Origin: Brenneria roseae subsp. roseae | Lineage (GTDB): Bacteria > Pseudomonadota > Gammaproteobacteria > Enterobacterales > Enterobacteriaceae | Assembly (NCBI RefSeq): GCF_003115845.1 | Contig: NZ_KZ819023.1 | Span: forward strand, 148,920-212,919 | DNA length: 64,000 nucleotides | Reading direction: 5' to 3' | Part shown: positions 1-9,528 of the stretch, in pieces | How positions within the stretch are numbered: the first letter of the stretch is position 1 | Layout: each line of letters starts with the position of its first letter | Made by a program: the position numbers and the translations under genes | The notes under the pieces: generated by a model | What the model saw: only the letters and a program-made list of their open reading frames with translations | The model's database searches: none | Told to the model about the DNA's origin: nothing

Positions 1-479
1 ATTATGCATACATGACTATCGAAGGTAAATCACAGGGATTAATTTCTGAGGGATGTTCAACGCTTGAGTCTATTGGAAATCGATATCAGGCAGGCCATAC
101 GGATGAGATCATGATTCTGGCGTTTAATCATATGATGAGTAATGATGGTCATGCCGTCCATAACCCTATCACACTGGTAAAACCTATCGATAAATCTACA
201 CCGTTACTGGCAATGGCTTTAAACGATCAAGAAATGGTTAAAGTACTAATCGATTTTTACCGCACCACACAACATGCCAAGCAAGAGAAGTTTTTCTCAA
301 TTCAGATCAATGATGGGCTTATCTCAGATATCAATCTCGTCATGCCTAATATCATAGATGATGGTGCTGGGTTGATACTGGAACATATCTCTGTCAGATA
401 TAAAGACGTTACATGGACGCATCATAAAGCCGGAACGTCTGGTTATGCGTTATGGGAAATGACTAAATTCATGAACTAG
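1..479 (+). CDS. hcp: Hcp-family type VI secretion tube protein (TssD), 5' end outside window
   Basis: The protein is the hexameric ring subunit that stacks into the type VI secretion inner tube; small effectors can travel inside the ring. The visible part shows features of the enterobacterial Hcp subgroup: 'GKSQGLISEGCSTLESIGN' near the start, 'KPIDKSTPLL' in the middle, 'IDFYRTTQ', and the C-terminal 'TWTHHKAGTSGYALWE'. An ATG lies at 12, but the frame stays open to the window edge (Tyr-Ala-Tyr before the Met). Family members start a few residues earlier with a short beta strand, so the true start is upstream. The protein ends about ten residues after the usual 'SLW' position, so no large C-terminal effector domain is fused to it. 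It faces the minus-strand pair at 505-1366, with 25 bases between the stop codons. Confidence 0.85.
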   Translation, partial: YAYMTIEGKSQGLISEGCSTLESIGNRYQAGHTDEIMILAFNHMMSNDGHAVHNPITLVKPIDKSTPLLAMALNDQEMVKVLIDFYRTTQHAKQEKFFSIQINDGLISDINLVMPNIIDDGAGLILEHISVRYKDVTWTHHKAGTSGYALWEMTKFMN

Positions 480-504
480 ACAAGATGCAGGGGAGACCCT
501 GCAT

Positions 505-708
505 CTATCTGTGCCGATCATACCAATCACAAAACTTCCCAAAGATAAACATCAGTATGATTGCAATAACCAGGTGATAAACCTTCTCACTCCAAGGGGC
601 ATATCCAACAAATATAATATAGCAGATCCAGAAGAAACAAAGCGTCAGCAGTAAAAATCCTAACTGGTAGGATAAAAATAATAAAATTTTCTTGATGGTT
701 TTAAGCAT
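505..708 (-). CDS. Small two-helix membrane protein, candidate immunity protein
   Basis: This 67-residue protein has two predicted membrane helices. The first is about residues 8-34 (IKKILLFLSYQLGFLLL onward) and the second about residues 44-58. A short charged tail 'DWYDRHR' follows. Its start overlaps the end of the 221-residue gene by 8 bases, so the two are translated from one message, large protein first. A tiny polytopic membrane protein directly behind a protein with hydrophobic glycine-rich segments is the usual layout of a pore-forming toxin with its immunity protein. No family was recognised. The immunity role is inferred from position and topology only. Confidence 0.6.
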   Translation of the reverse strand: MLKTIKKILLFLSYQLGFLLLTLCFFWICYIIFVGYAPWSEKVYHLVIAIILMFIFGKFCDWYDRHR

Positions 709-1366
709 GAGATTTAATCTTTTCCCCTACTTTATCAATCAATGCATTAAACATATGATCGCCATATATTCTTTTCACTTTTAGTGATTTCATAATCGGC
801 TCTACCATTGGTTCGATTAAAAAGAATAAGAAATCAAGATCATCTTTTCTTAGTGCATAATATACCTCTGGATTTTCGGTGTTCAGGCTCCTTGAACGAT
901 ATATTGATCTCTCGGCCATTCCTCCACCTAACAATATATAATATGACAAAACAGATGGTATACTTGCCATGTTTCCAATACGGGTTGCCAACTGCAATAC
1001 TACCTGCGATACAATAACGCTTCCTGTCATCGAGCCAGCAGCACCGTGGTAAATATTCCGTTTCTGCGATTCAGATGTATGTTTGTTGAAGCTATCAAAG
1101 ATCCTCTTTACAGTTTCATAGATCTTATCGCGTGAAAGAATTCCCCTATGTATTGCCCGAATCATTCTTTCCATTTCTCGTGAACGTGCATATCTGGTAT
1201 CCGTATCAAGGTATGAATAGGCGAGATAGCCAAAGTTTTTGCTAACTTCACCTATCCCTGATCCTATCCCTCTGTGAAATTCACCTGCTGTAAGCAGAAG
1301 AACTATTTCATCAGCCAGTTTATCTAGGTCTGCTTCGGTCATCGTCATTCCATCCATGAATTGCAT
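701..1366 (-). CDS. Candidate Hcp-linked membrane-acting effector of unknown family
   Basis: The product has 221 residues. The N-terminal half is charged and helical. The middle (about residues 108-155) is hydrophobic and glycine-rich, with 'HGAAGSMTGSVIVSQVVLQL' and 'YYILLGGGMAERS', small-residue patterns that suit helix packing in a membrane. There is no N-terminal signal peptide and no enzyme motif. The gene faces hcp and is followed by the overlapping two-helix protein. Hcp-dependent ion-selective pore toxins such as Serratia Ssp6 are of similar size and also precede a small membrane immunity protein; that likeness is from memory and was not aligned. The start is uncertain: Met codons lie at 1366, 1357, 1348 and 1342. 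The last has the best ribosome site (GGA, spacing 6) and would give 213 residues. A phage or adhesin-linked protein remains possible. Confidence 0.5.
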   Translation of the reverse strand: MQFMDGMTMTEADLDKLADEIVLLLTAGEFHRGIGSGIGEVSKNFGYLAYSYLDTDTRYARSREMERMIRAIHRGILSRDKIYETVKRIFDSFNKHTSESQKRNIYHGAAGSMTGSVIVSQVVLQLATRIGNMASIPSVLSYYILLGGGMAERSIYRSRSLNTENPEVYYALRKDDLDFLFFLIEPMVEPIMKSLKVKRIYGDHMFNALIDKVGEKIKSHA

Positions 1367-1540
1367 TGTAGAAGATTATAATGTAACCTATTAATAATTA
1401 AAACGGATTCATTTGATATTAATAGATTGCTATGTAATTTATATGCTCTCACCAGCCCGAATGGTCCGGCTTGGGGGCCTACTGAGCGATATTCTCGTGC
1501 GTAGTTTCGGCACCGCAGTGTTTTTTATATAGACTAAAAA
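1367..1540. other. AT-rich spacer upstream of the candidate effector gene
   Basis: This spacer holds the promoter side of the 701-1366 gene. It is AT-rich apart from a GC-rich patch at about 1449-1520. No clear terminator, tRNA or att-like repeat is visible. Confidence 0.3.
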
Positions 1541-1774
1541 TCACATACCCGAACCGAAGCCAATAATAATAAAACCAATTTTTTGACACTTGTCAGTATG
1601 TTTTTTCCCACGGCATCCACAGACATATATAGTGTTGTGATGAGTAAAATAAGATTCAGCTCTATACTCGTCTAAAACATCATTAGTTCTTTTTGTGCAT
1701 ACTTGGCTAAAGTCTCTATAGAATCCTATACTCCAAAATGATCTATGCTTTACGTTATTTTTTATAATGAGAAT
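1541..1774 (-). pseudogene. Orphan reading frame without a standard start codon, probably a gene remnant
   Basis: A minus-strand frame stays open for 77 codons between stop codons at 1775-1777 and 1541-1543. It contains no ATG, GTG or TTG near its beginning. The translation looks like protein rather than noise: 'HRSFWSIGFYRDFSQVC', then 'TNDVLDEYRAESYFTHHN', then 'IYVCGCRGKKHTDKCQ' with closely spaced cysteines, and a hydrophobic 'KIGFIIIGFGSGM' end. It may be the 3' part of a gene whose 5' part was lost or shifted into another frame. No family was recognised. The neighbouring frame at 1755-1923 overlaps its upstream end by 20 bases. Confidence 0.35.
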
Positions 1775-1923
1775 TTAAGGTTTCATCATTTTTTAATATA
1801 TCAACCAACATTTTATTAATTAGTGTTGTTGCTCGTACACCAAGTTTTAGTTCTAAATAAATAAAACAATCTAGACGTGTCGCTTTCTTTCTAAAAATCA
1901 AATCTACAAAAAAATGACTTCTA
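1755..1923 (-). pseudogene. 3' remnant resembling a Fic-protein C-terminal winged helix
   Basis: A minus-strand frame runs out of the yegD junction and ends at a TAA at 1755-1757. Its translation contains 'FFVDLIFRKKATRLDCF' and then 'ELKLGVRATTLINKMLVDIL'. That spacing matches the DNA-binding-like winged helix at the C-terminus of many Fic AMP-transferases, whose pattern is R-I-x-x-L followed by LGV-x-R-x-TA and a closing helix. The frame has no start of its own and is fused out of frame to yegD. The reading is suggestive only; another HTH protein would look similar at this length. Confidence 0.35.
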
Positions 1924-2580
1924 CCTACCACCACCGATATCCACGACCAGCACCCGTGTTTCTTTACTCAGCGTGGATTCAAAATCCAGTCCGGCGGCAA
2001 CGGGTTCAAACTGAAAAATCACTTTTTCAAACCCGGCTCGATGGGCGGCGCGATCAAGAATCCCCTGCGCCTGCACATTGGCTTCTTCACCACCGATACT
2101 CTGAAAATTGATTGGGCGACCGATCACGGCCTGCCTGATGGGTTGACCGACGTGATGTTCTGCCTGACGGCGAATGTGCAGCATCATGGCGCACACCAGA
2201 TCTTCAAACAAGGCAATCTGCTGGGGTTTCAGGCCAACGGCGCCAAGGAAGGATTTGGGGGATTTGACAAACCAGGTGTCTTGCGGGTCCTCCATATACT
2301 GCCGCAGCGCTGCCTGCCCGAACTTCACGCTGTCCGGTTGGACGCGAATATCTTCCTCGCGGTTATAGCTGATAGCGCGCTTTAGCAGTTGCGCATTTTC
2401 CCCCTCCGCATTGATCTGATGATGGCGCCATAGCCATTCGCTTACGGCTTCACGTACGGGAGCGCAGAGTAGGGAAGAGAGATAGGGAGATTGGTTTTCC
2501 AGCGGCAGGAGCTGTGGTGTGCCCGCATTCATTACCGCAACGGAACAATTTGCTGTGCCGTAGTCAAAACCGATAAACAT
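1921..2580 (-). pseudogene. yegD: Truncated yegD (Hsp70-like ATPase-fold protein)
   Basis: The first 219 residues match YegD, an actin/Hsp70-fold protein of unclear function: 'MFIGFDYGTANCSVAVMNAG' at the start, 'WFVKSPKSFLGA', 'VIGRPINFQ', and 'RVLVVDIGGG' at the end. The full family length is about 450 residues. Similarity stops right after the phosphate-2 motif DIGGG, and the frame then reads Arg-stop. The second actin-like lobe, including the adenosine site, is therefore missing and the protein cannot be a working ATPase. The break coincides with a sharp change to AT-rich accessory DNA, so a recombination or insertion event most likely removed the 3' half. The ATG at 2580 is the family start. 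Confidence 0.8.
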
Positions 2581-2650
2581 CCCGATTACCTCATGCCGTG
2601 AAAAAGGCTGGCGACTTTACTGTGTTATGGCGGGGCTTGTAAAGGGAGAG

Positions 2651-2683
2651 AGGTTGAATCCTGGCTGATAAAGGATTCAACCT
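2651..2683 (-). terminator. Hairpin downstream of mfd
   Basis: An 11-bp perfect inverted repeat (AGGTTGAATCC / GGATTCAACCT) with an 11-base loop lies between mfd and the yegD remnant, on the 3' side of mfd. Only a weak pyrimidine stretch follows on the minus strand, so termination is plausible but not certain. Confidence 0.45.
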
Positions 2684-2722
2684 CCCTTGAACGGCAAGCC
2701 GGCGAATCACCGCTTTGCGGTT

Positions 2723-5700
2723 TTAAGCCGCTAACGTATGTTGCGCCATGTTGGTCAACAGCGATCCGATAAACTCAATACGCTGTGGCCGGGCGCTCAG
2801 GTCTTTAATAAACTTCAGCCGCGTCGGGCCATCCAGCCGATAGGTGCCCGGTTCGCGTTGTAACAGACCAATCAGGTGGGACGGGTCCACGCGATTCTTC
2901 TCACTGAATTCAATGAAGCCGCCTTTTTCGTTGCCTTCAATGCGTTTAATACCCAGCGACTGTGCCTGTTGGCGTAGTGCAGCGACCTGCAACAGATGGC
3001 GTGTGGCATCGGGCAGCGTGCCGAAACGATCGATAAGCTCAACCTTGAGTTCGTCCAGTTCACCCGGGCCTTTCGCACTGGCAATGCGTTTGTAAAAGGA
3101 CAGCCGCGTATTGACATCGGGAATGAAATCCTCAGGCAGCAGGGCCGGCAGGCGCAGTTCAACGTCAGTCTGGCTGCTGATCAAATCTTCCAATGACGGC
3201 TCCCGTCCGGCTTTCAGGGCGTTAACGGCGCTTTCCAGCAACTCCATATACAGTGAGAATCCTACGCTGGTCATTTGCCCGCTCTGATCTTCACCCAACA
3301 GTTCACCTGCCCCGCGAATTTCCAGATCATGTGTCGCGAGCGCAAAACCAGCCCCCAGATCCTCAAGTGAGGCAATCGCTTCCAGGCGTTTGTGCGCATC
3401 GGTGCTCATGGCTTTGGGGTTTGGCGTCAACAGGTAGGCATAGGCCTGATGGTGCGAACGTCCGACGCGGCCACGCAGCTGATGCAGTTGAGCAAGTCCG
3501 AAGTGATCGGCCCGCTCGATAACGATGGTATTGGCGCTGGGAATATCAATCCCGGTCTCAATGATAGTGGTACAGACCAGTACGTTGAAACGCTGATGGT
3601 GGAAGTCATTCATTACCCGCTCCAGATCGCGTTCGCGCATCTGTCCATGACCAATGGTGATGCGGGCTTCCGGCACCAGTTCAGCCAGCCGCTGAGCGGC
3701 TTTTTCGATATTCTCCACGTCGTTGTAGAGATAGTAGACCTGACCGCCGCGCAGCACCTCACGCAGAATGGCTTCGCGCACCACCAGATGATCGTATTCG
3801 CGTACAAAGGTTTTTACCGCCAGACGGCGTGCGGGCGGCGTGGCGATAATCGACAGATCGCGCATGCCGCTCATCGCCATATTCAGCGTACGTGGGATCG
3901 GGGTAGCGGTCAGCGTCAGGATATCCACGTTGGCCCGCATGGCTTTGATGCGTTCTTTGTGGCGCACGCCGAAACGGTGTTCTTCATCCACAATCAGCAG
4001 GCCAAGATCGCGCCAGTTGACATCATTCTGCAACAGCTTATGCGTGCCGATCAGAATATCGACTTTACCATTCTGCGTTTCTTCCAGAATCTGGGTTTGC
4101 TCGCGCGCACTGCGAAAACGGGAGATCATTTCAATTTTCACCGGCCAGTTGGCAAAGCGGTCGCGGAAGTTATCGTAATGCTGTTGAGCCAGCAGCGTGG
4201 TGGGTACCAGAACGGCCACCTGCTTATGGTTTTCCACCGCCAGGAAAGCGGCGCGCATGGCCACTTCGGTTTTACCAAAGCCGACATCACCGCATACCAG
4301 TCGATCCATGGCCAGCGGCTGGCACATATCACTCAGTACGGCATTGATGGCCTGAGCCTGATCGGGCGTGGTCTCAAAGGGGAAGCTCTCACAAAAAAGC
4401 TGATACTGCGCTTTGTCATGTTTGAAGGCAAAACCGCTTTTGGCGGCGCGGTGCGCATAAATATCCAGCAGTTCCGCGGCGACATCCCGCACTTTTTCCG
4501 CTGCTCTCTGCCGCGCGCGCGACCAGGCATCGCCGCCGAGTTTATGCAATGGCGCGCTTTCGTCAGCGCCGCCGGCATAACGGCTGATGAGATGTAATGA
4601 GGATACCGGGACATACAGCTTATCTTCCCCGGCATAGGTTAAAATCAGGTATTCGGCTTTAATGCCGCCGGCCTCCAGCGTCGTCAATCCGGCATAGCGG
4701 CCCACGCCATGTTCGAGATGCACGACGGGCTGACCCGGGCGAAGTTCCGCCAGATTGCGGATCAGGGTATCGGTATTGATGGTTCGCCGATTATCCAGCC
4801 GGCGGCGGCTGACGCGTTCGCCCAGCAGATCGCTTTCGCAGATCAGCGCGCGCTGGCGCAGCGTGTCGATAAAGCCGTGTTCGCTGGCGCCGATGATCAA
4901 ACTGGCGTCGCGATGTTGTGCCTGACCCAGCGTTGCAATCGGTGTGGGATTCAGTTTGATTCGCGCCAGCAGTTCCTGAAGCGTTTCTCGCCGACCTTCA
5001 CTTTCAACGGAAAAAATCACCTGTCCGTCAGGTTGTTCAATGAAAAATTGTTCGATAAAACGGCGTAACGTATCCAACGGGGCTTTTTGCTGAGGCTGAA
5101 TGGCAAGATCCGGCAACGGCAGGTAGCCAAGATTCACATGAGCCGCTTTTTCCGGCAGGGTATCGGTTCGCAGATGGACCCGCGGCCAGCTTTTTAACTC
5201 GGAAAACAGACTATCGACCCGCAGCCACAGCGACTCTGGCGGCAGCAGCGGACGCATCGGGTCAACCCGGCGGCTCTCGAAGCGCTGCCCGATATCCTGC
5301 CAGAAACGCTCTGCGCTCTGCTGGATATCACCGGTGTTAACGAGCAGGGCATTTTCCGGAAAATAGCTGAACAACGCGGGTAACGGTTGACTGAAAAAAA
5401 GCGGCTGCCAGTACTCAATACCGGCGGGCCAGGCGCTTTTGCTGACCTGCTGGTAAATGTGCTCGGCATCACGACGGACTTCAAACTGTTCGCGCCACTG
5501 GCTGCGAAAGCACTCAATCGCGTTTTTATCGGTAGGAAATTCGTGAGCGGGCAACAGTTTGATCTGTGGCACTTCATTCAACGTGCGCTGGGTATCCACA
5601 TCAAACAGTCGCAGGCTGTCGATTTCATCGTCAAAAAAATCAATGCGGTAGGGTTCTTCGCTTCCCATGGGGAAGAGATCAAGCAGCGCGCCGCGGGTGG

Positions 5701-6187
5701 CGAATTCGCCGTGCTCCATGACCTGATCGACGCTGCGGTAGCCCGCCTGCTCCAACTGGGTACGCAATTTGTCGCGCGATAAATGCTGACCTTTTTTCAG
5801 CATCAATGCATAGCCATGCAGGAATTCATGCGGGCACACGCGCTGCATCAGCGTATTGACCGGCAGAATCAAGACGCCTCGCGCCATATGGGGGAGCTGA
5901 TATAGCGTCGAAAGCCGGTTTGAAATGATTTCCTGATGGGGCGAAAAACTGTCGTAAGGTAACGTTTCCCAGTCGGGTAAGGTGGTGACGCTCTGCTCCG
6001 TAAATTGTTGTATTTCATCGCGTAAGCGCAGCGCATTTTGCATATCTGGAGTGATAAGAATGACCAGTCCATTGTGACGGTCAATAATCTCGGCACACTC
6101 TACGGCACAGGCCGCGCCGGTTAGCTGACCCAGCAGGCGTTGCTCACCCGCTTTGAGCGGCAACGAATAACGATATTTTTCAGGCAT
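2723..6187 (-). CDS. mfd: Transcription-repair coupling factor Mfd
   Basis: Mfd is a DNA translocase that pushes stalled RNA polymerase off damaged DNA and recruits UvrA for transcription-coupled excision repair. The 1154 residues match the usual length (about 1148). The N-terminal third is the UvrB-like region. The polymerase-interacting CarD-like module sits around residues 480-550 ('VVHLEHGVGRYAGL'). The RecG-like helicase motor follows, with Walker A 'CGDVGFGKTEVA', the DEEH box 'LIVDEEHRFGVRH', 'TATPIPRTLNMA' and 'QLRGRVGRSHHQAYAYLL'. The TRCF C-terminal domain closes the protein ('LPALLPEDFIPDVNTRLSFY'). It is transcribed away from lolC, with a 137-base shared upstream region. Nothing appears damaged. 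Confidence 0.98.
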   Translation of the reverse strand: MPEKYRYSLPLKAGEQRLLGQLTGAACAVECAEIIDRHNGLVILITPDMQNALRLRDEIQQFTEQSVTTLPDWETLPYDSFSPHQEIISNRLSTLYQLPHMARGVLILPVNTLMQRVCPHEFLHGYALMLKKGQHLSRDKLRTQLEQAGYRSVDQVMEHGEFATRGALLDLFPMGSEEPYRIDFFDDEIDSLRLFDVDTQRTLNEVPQIKLLPAHEFPTDKNAIECFRSQWREQFEVRRDAEHIYQQVSKSAWPAGIEYWQPLFFSQPLPALFSYFPENALLVNTGDIQQSAERFWQDIGQRFESRRVDPMRPLLPPESLWLRVDSLFSELKSWPRVHLRTDTLPEKAAHVNLGYLPLPDLAIQPQQKAPLDTLRRFIEQFFIEQPDGQVIFSVESEGRRETLQELLARIKLNPTPIATLGQAQHRDASLIIGASEHGFIDTLRQRALICESDLLGERVSRRRLDNRRTINTDTLIRNLAELRPGQPVVHLEHGVGRYAGLTTLEAGGIKAEYLILTYAGEDKLYVPVSSLHLISRYAGGADESAPLHKLGGDAWSRARQRAAEKVRDVAAELLDIYAHRAAKSGFAFKHDKAQYQLFCESFPFETTPDQAQAINAVLSDMCQPLAMDRLVCGDVGFGKTEVAMRAAFLAVENHKQVAVLVPTTLLAQQHYDNFRDRFANWPVKIEMISRFRSAREQTQILEETQNGKVDILIGTHKLLQNDVNWRDLGLLIVDEEHRFGVRHKERIKAMRANVDILTLTATPIPRTLNMAMSGMRDLSIIATPPARRLAVKTFVREYDHLVVREAILREVLRGGQVYYLYNDVENIEKAAQRLAELVPEARITIGHGQMRERDLERVMNDFHHQRFNVLVCTTIIETGIDIPSANTIVIERADHFGLAQLHQLRGRVGRSHHQAYAYLLTPNPKAMSTDAHKRLEAIASLEDLGAGFALATHDLEIRGAGELLGEDQSGQMTSVGFSLYMELLESAVNALKAGREPSLEDLISSQTDVELRLPALLPEDFIPDVNTRLSFYKRIASAKGPGELDELKVELIDRFGTLPDATRHLLQVAALRQQAQSLGIKRIEGNEKGGFIEFSEKNRVDPSHLIGLLQREPGTYRLDGPTRLKFIKDLSARPQRIEFIGSLLTNMAQHTLAA

Positions 6188-6324
6188 AATCTGATTATCA
6201 GGTCTCGACCCCGGTATCCGCTAAGAAAAAGCCGGAGAGTGAGGGTGTTAGGGTTCCATAAAGCAGTACTACCCTTTATTATCCTTGATCACTTTGCTTT
6301 GGCAACCTTATCCAGACGGATTTC

Positions 6325-7527
6325 ATGTATCAACCTGTCGCATTATTTATTGGCTTACGCTATATGCGTGGGCGGGCATCAGATCGCTTCGGGCGGTTTG
6401 TCTCCTGGTTATCGGCAATTGGCATCACACTTGGCGTGATGGCGTTGGTAACCGTTCTTTCCGTAATGAATGGGTTTGAGCGCGAATTGGAGAACAACAT
6501 TCTGGGGCTGATGCCGCAGGCGTTGATCACCACCCCTCAGGGTTCGCTCAATCCTCAGATGATACCGCCTTCAGCGTTGAGTTCGCTGTCGGGTGTCCAA
6601 CGAATTGCGCCGTTAACCACCGGTGAAGTGGTGCTGCAAAGCGCCCGCAGCGTGTCCGTTGGCGTCATGCTGGGCATGGATCCCGATGAATCTGATCCGT
6701 TGTCCCGTTATCTGGTCAATGTGACGCAGCAAACCCTGCAACCGGGGGAATACCTGGTTATTTTGGGGGAGCAACTGGCTTCGCAACTGGCGGTCAAGCG
6801 CGGCGATCAACTGCGTCTGATGGTGCCGAGCGCCAGTCAGTTGACGCCGATGGGGCGCATCCCCAGTCAGCGAATTTTCACCGTGGCGGGCACGTTCGCC
6901 TCCAACAGCGAGGTCGATGGATATCAGTTGCTGGTCAATCAACAGGATGCTTCCCGCCTGATGCGTTATCCGGCGGGAAATATCACCGGTTGGCGTTTGT
7001 GGCTGGATGAACCGTTAAAGGTAGATGTGCTGAGCACGCAAACGCTGCCTGCCGGGACGGTCTGGAAAGACTGGCGCGAACGCAAAGGTGAGCTTTTTCA
7101 GGCGGTGCGGATGGAAAAAAATATGATGGGGCTGTTGCTGAGCCTGATTATTGCCGTGGCCGCGTTCAATATTATTACCTCACTAGGGCTGCTGGTGATG
7201 GAAAAACAGGGAGAGGTCGCCATTTTGCAAACGCAGGGGCTGACCCAACGCCAGATAATGACGGTGTTTATGGTGCAGGGGGGGAGTGCCGGGATTGTCG
7301 GGGCGCTGCTGGGGGCGTTACTGGGCGTATTATTGGCCAGCCAGCTTAATACGCTGATGCCAATGCTGGGATTATTGATTGATGGGGCTGCGTTGCCTGT
7401 CGCGATAGATCCGCTACAGGTGGTAAGCATCGCCTTGAGCGCCATGCTGATCGCCCTGTTATCCACTCTTTACCCGTCCTGGCGCGCCGCCGCCGTTCAT
7501 CCTGCTGAGGCTCTACGTTATGAATGA
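6325..7527 (+). CDS. lolC: Lipoprotein-releasing ABC transporter subunit LolC
   Basis: LolC is an inner-membrane subunit of LolCDE, which extracts outer-membrane lipoproteins and hands them to the periplasmic chaperone LolA. The 400 residues match the family (about 399). A transmembrane helix lies at about residues 25-47. A large periplasmic domain follows, then three C-terminal helices from about residue 265 ('[20 protein letters not shown]', '[17 protein letters not shown]', and a last one near 375). The motif '[18 protein letters not shown]' after the first helix is diagnostic. The gene ends 8 bases inside lolD, so the two are translationally coupled. Confidence 0.97.
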   Translation: MYQPVALFIGLRYMRGRASDRFGRFVSWLSAIGITLGVMALVTVLSVMNGFERELENNILGLMPQALITTPQGSLNPQMIPPSALSSLSGVQRIAPLTTGEVVLQSARSVSVGVMLGMDPDESDPLSRYLVNVTQQTLQPGEYLVILGEQLASQLAVKRGDQLRLMVPSASQLTPMGRIPSQRIFTVAGTFASNSEVDGYQLLVNQQDASRLMRYPAGNITGWRLWLDEPLKVDVLSTQTLPAGTVWKDWRERKGELFQAVRMEKNMMGLLLSLIIAVAAFNIITSLGLLVMEKQGEVAILQTQGLTQRQIMTVFMVQGGSAGIVGALLGALLGVLLASQLNTLMPMLGLLIDGAALPVAIDPLQVVSIALSAMLIALLSTLYPSWRAAAVHPAEALRYE

Positions 7528-8227
7528 TTTACTGTTATTGCAGTGCAATAACCTGTGCAAACGCTATCAGGAAGGCAAATTGTCAACGGATGTTCTGCGC
7601 AATGTCTCTTTTGAGATGCATAGCGGGGAGATGATGGCTATTGTCGGGAGTTCCGGCTCCGGTAAAAGCACGTTATTGCATCTGTTGGGCGGACTGGACT
7701 CGCCAACGTCGGGCGAGGTGATTTTCAAAGGGCAGTCGCTGAGCCGGTTATCCTCGGGCGCCAAATCCGAACTGCGTAACCGCGAACTGGGGTTCATTTA
7801 TCAATTCCACCATCTGTTGCCGGATTTTACTGCGTTGGAAAACGTGGCGATGCCGCTGCTGATTGGCCATGTCCCAACGGCGCAGGCGCAGGATAAAGCG
7901 CGGGAAATGCTGGCGGCGGTGGGACTTGAAGCGCGCAGCCATCATCGTTCTTCCGAATTGTCCGGCGGAGAACGCCAGCGTGTTGCCATCGCGAGAGCGT
8001 TGGTTAACAGCCCGTCGCTGGTGCTGGCGGATGAACCCACCGGGAACCTTGACCAACGTACCGCCGATACCATCTTTGAACTGCTGGGCGAATTGAACGT
8101 TCGGCAGGGCACGGCGTTTCTGGTGGTGACCCATGACCTGCAACTGGCGGGACGCCTGAGCCGTCAGCTAGAGATGCGGGATGGGCAGTTGCAACAGGCA
8201 CTGACGCTGATGGGAGCCCGGCCATGA
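7520..8227 (+). CDS. lolD: Lipoprotein-releasing ABC transporter ATPase LolD
   Basis: LolD powers lipoprotein release by LolCDE from the cytoplasmic side. The 235 residues carry all ABC motifs: Walker A 'GSSGSGKST' near residue 43, the Q-loop region '[20 protein letters not shown]', signature '[15 protein letters not shown]', Walker B '[12 protein letters not shown]', and the switch His in '[10 protein letters not shown]'. The 'FHHLLPDF' stretch is typical of LolD rather than other ATPases of the MacB type. It overlaps lolC by 8 bases and lolE by 4 (ATGA). Confidence 0.97.
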   Translation: MNDLLLLQCNNLCKRYQEGKLSTDVLRNVSFEMHSGEMMAIVGSSGSGKSTLLHLLGGLDSPTSGEVIFKGQSLSRLSSGAKSELRNRELGFIYQFHHLLPDFTALENVAMPLLIGHVPTAQAQDKAREMLAAVGLEARSHHRSSELSGGERQRVAIARALVNSPSLVLADEPTGNLDQRTADTIFELLGELNVRQGTAFLVVTHDLQLAGRLSRQLEMRDGQLQQALTLMGARP

Positions 8228-9471
8228 CATTTCCTCCGCTTTCCCTGCGGATTGGTCTGCGTTTCAGTCGTGGTCGTCGGCGCGGCGGCCTGGTTTCGCT
8301 GATTTCAGTGATTTCGACCGTCGGTATCGCATTGGGCGTCGCGGTCCTGATTGTTGGACTGAGCGCAATGAACGGTTTTGAGCGCGAGTTGAATAACCGC
8401 ATTCTGGCGGTTGTTCCTCATGGCGAGATCGCCCCGGTCAATCAGCCCTTTGACGGCTGGCAGGCGCTGCTGCCGAAGATAGAAAGCGTGCCGGGCGTTG
8501 CGGCGGCGGCGCCTTATATCGATTTTACCGGTCTGCTGGAAAACGGCGCCAACCTGCGGGCGATTCAGGTTAAAGGGGTTGATCCCCAACAGGAGAGTCG
8601 CCTTAGTTCGCTGTCGTCGTTTGTGATGAACGGCGCCTGGCAGCGTTTTCATGCCGGGGAGCAGCAGGTCATCATTGGTCAGGGCGTGGCAACGGCATTG
8701 AATGTGAAGGAAGGCGATTGGGTCACCGTGATGATTCCCAATAGCGATCCGGGTATGAAGCTGATGCAGCCTAAACGTATCCGTCTGTATGTCAGCGGTA
8801 TTTTGCAATTGAGCGGTCAGCTCGATCACAGTCTGGCGCTGGTGCCCCTTGCCGATGCGCAACAATATCTGGACATGGGCGACAGCGTGACGGGGATTGC
8901 CATCAAAGCCAAAGATGCTTTTTCAGCCAACAAGCTGGTGCGTGATGCCGGCGAGGCCACCAATGCCTATGTCACTATTCGCAGCTGGATTGGCACCTAT
9001 GGGTATATGTACCGTGATATCCAGATGATCAGGACCATTATGTATCTGGCGATGGTGCTGGTGATTGGCGTGGCCTGTTTTAACATTGTCTCGACGTTAG
9101 TCATGGCGGTGAAAGATAAAAGTGGCGATATCGCGGTGTTGCGTACGCTGGGCGCACCGGATGGCCTTATCCGCGCTATATTTGTCTGGTACGGCCTGCT
9201 GGCCGGGTTAGTGGGTAGCGTGAGCGGTGTGGTGGTGGGCGTGATCGCGACATTGCAGCTCACCAACATTATCAGCGGCATTGAGTCGCTGATCGGCCAC
9301 CGTTTCTTATCTGGCGATATCTATTTTATTGATTTTCTGCCGTCGGAATTGCATGCGGCGGATGTGGTCAGCGTACTGGTAACGGCGCTTTTGCTGAGTC
9401 TGATTGCCAGCTGGTATCCGGCACGTCGCGCCAGCCGTATCGATCCGGCCAGGGTATTGAGCGGGCAGTGA
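8224..9471 (+). CDS. lolE: Lipoprotein-releasing ABC transporter subunit LolE
   Basis: LolE is the partner membrane subunit of LolC and binds lipoprotein substrate. The 415 residues match the family length (414). It shares the LolC architecture: helix 1 at about residues 25-48, the '[20 protein letters not shown]' motif, a periplasmic domain, and three C-terminal helices beginning near residue 270 ('[20 protein letters not shown]'). It closes with '[18 protein letters not shown]'. Its ATG overlaps the lolD stop as ATGA. It is the last gene of the lolCDE operon; nagK begins 57 bases later in the same direction. Confidence 0.97.
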   Translation: MTFPPLSLRIGLRFSRGRRRGGLVSLISVISTVGIALGVAVLIVGLSAMNGFERELNNRILAVVPHGEIAPVNQPFDGWQALLPKIESVPGVAAAAPYIDFTGLLENGANLRAIQVKGVDPQQESRLSSLSSFVMNGAWQRFHAGEQQVIIGQGVATALNVKEGDWVTVMIPNSDPGMKLMQPKRIRLYVSGILQLSGQLDHSLALVPLADAQQYLDMGDSVTGIAIKAKDAFSANKLVRDAGEATNAYVTIRSWIGTYGYMYRDIQMIRTIMYLAMVLVIGVACFNIVSTLVMAVKDKSGDIAVLRTLGAPDGLIRAIFVWYGLLAGLVGSVSGVVVGVIATLQLTNIISGIESLIGHRFLSGDIYFIDFLPSELHAADVVSVLVTALLLSLIASWYPARRASRIDPARVLSGQ

Positions 9472-9528
9472 CTTATCATCATATGCCGAATTACGGGTAG
9501 GTATTTATCATCCATTTAAGGGGCAGTC

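Noticed and set aside
3392..4597. 401-codon open frame on the plus strand inside mfd
   Set aside because: It is antisense to conserved Mfd helicase motifs, has no recognisable domain, and reflects GC-rich codon structure of the real gene.
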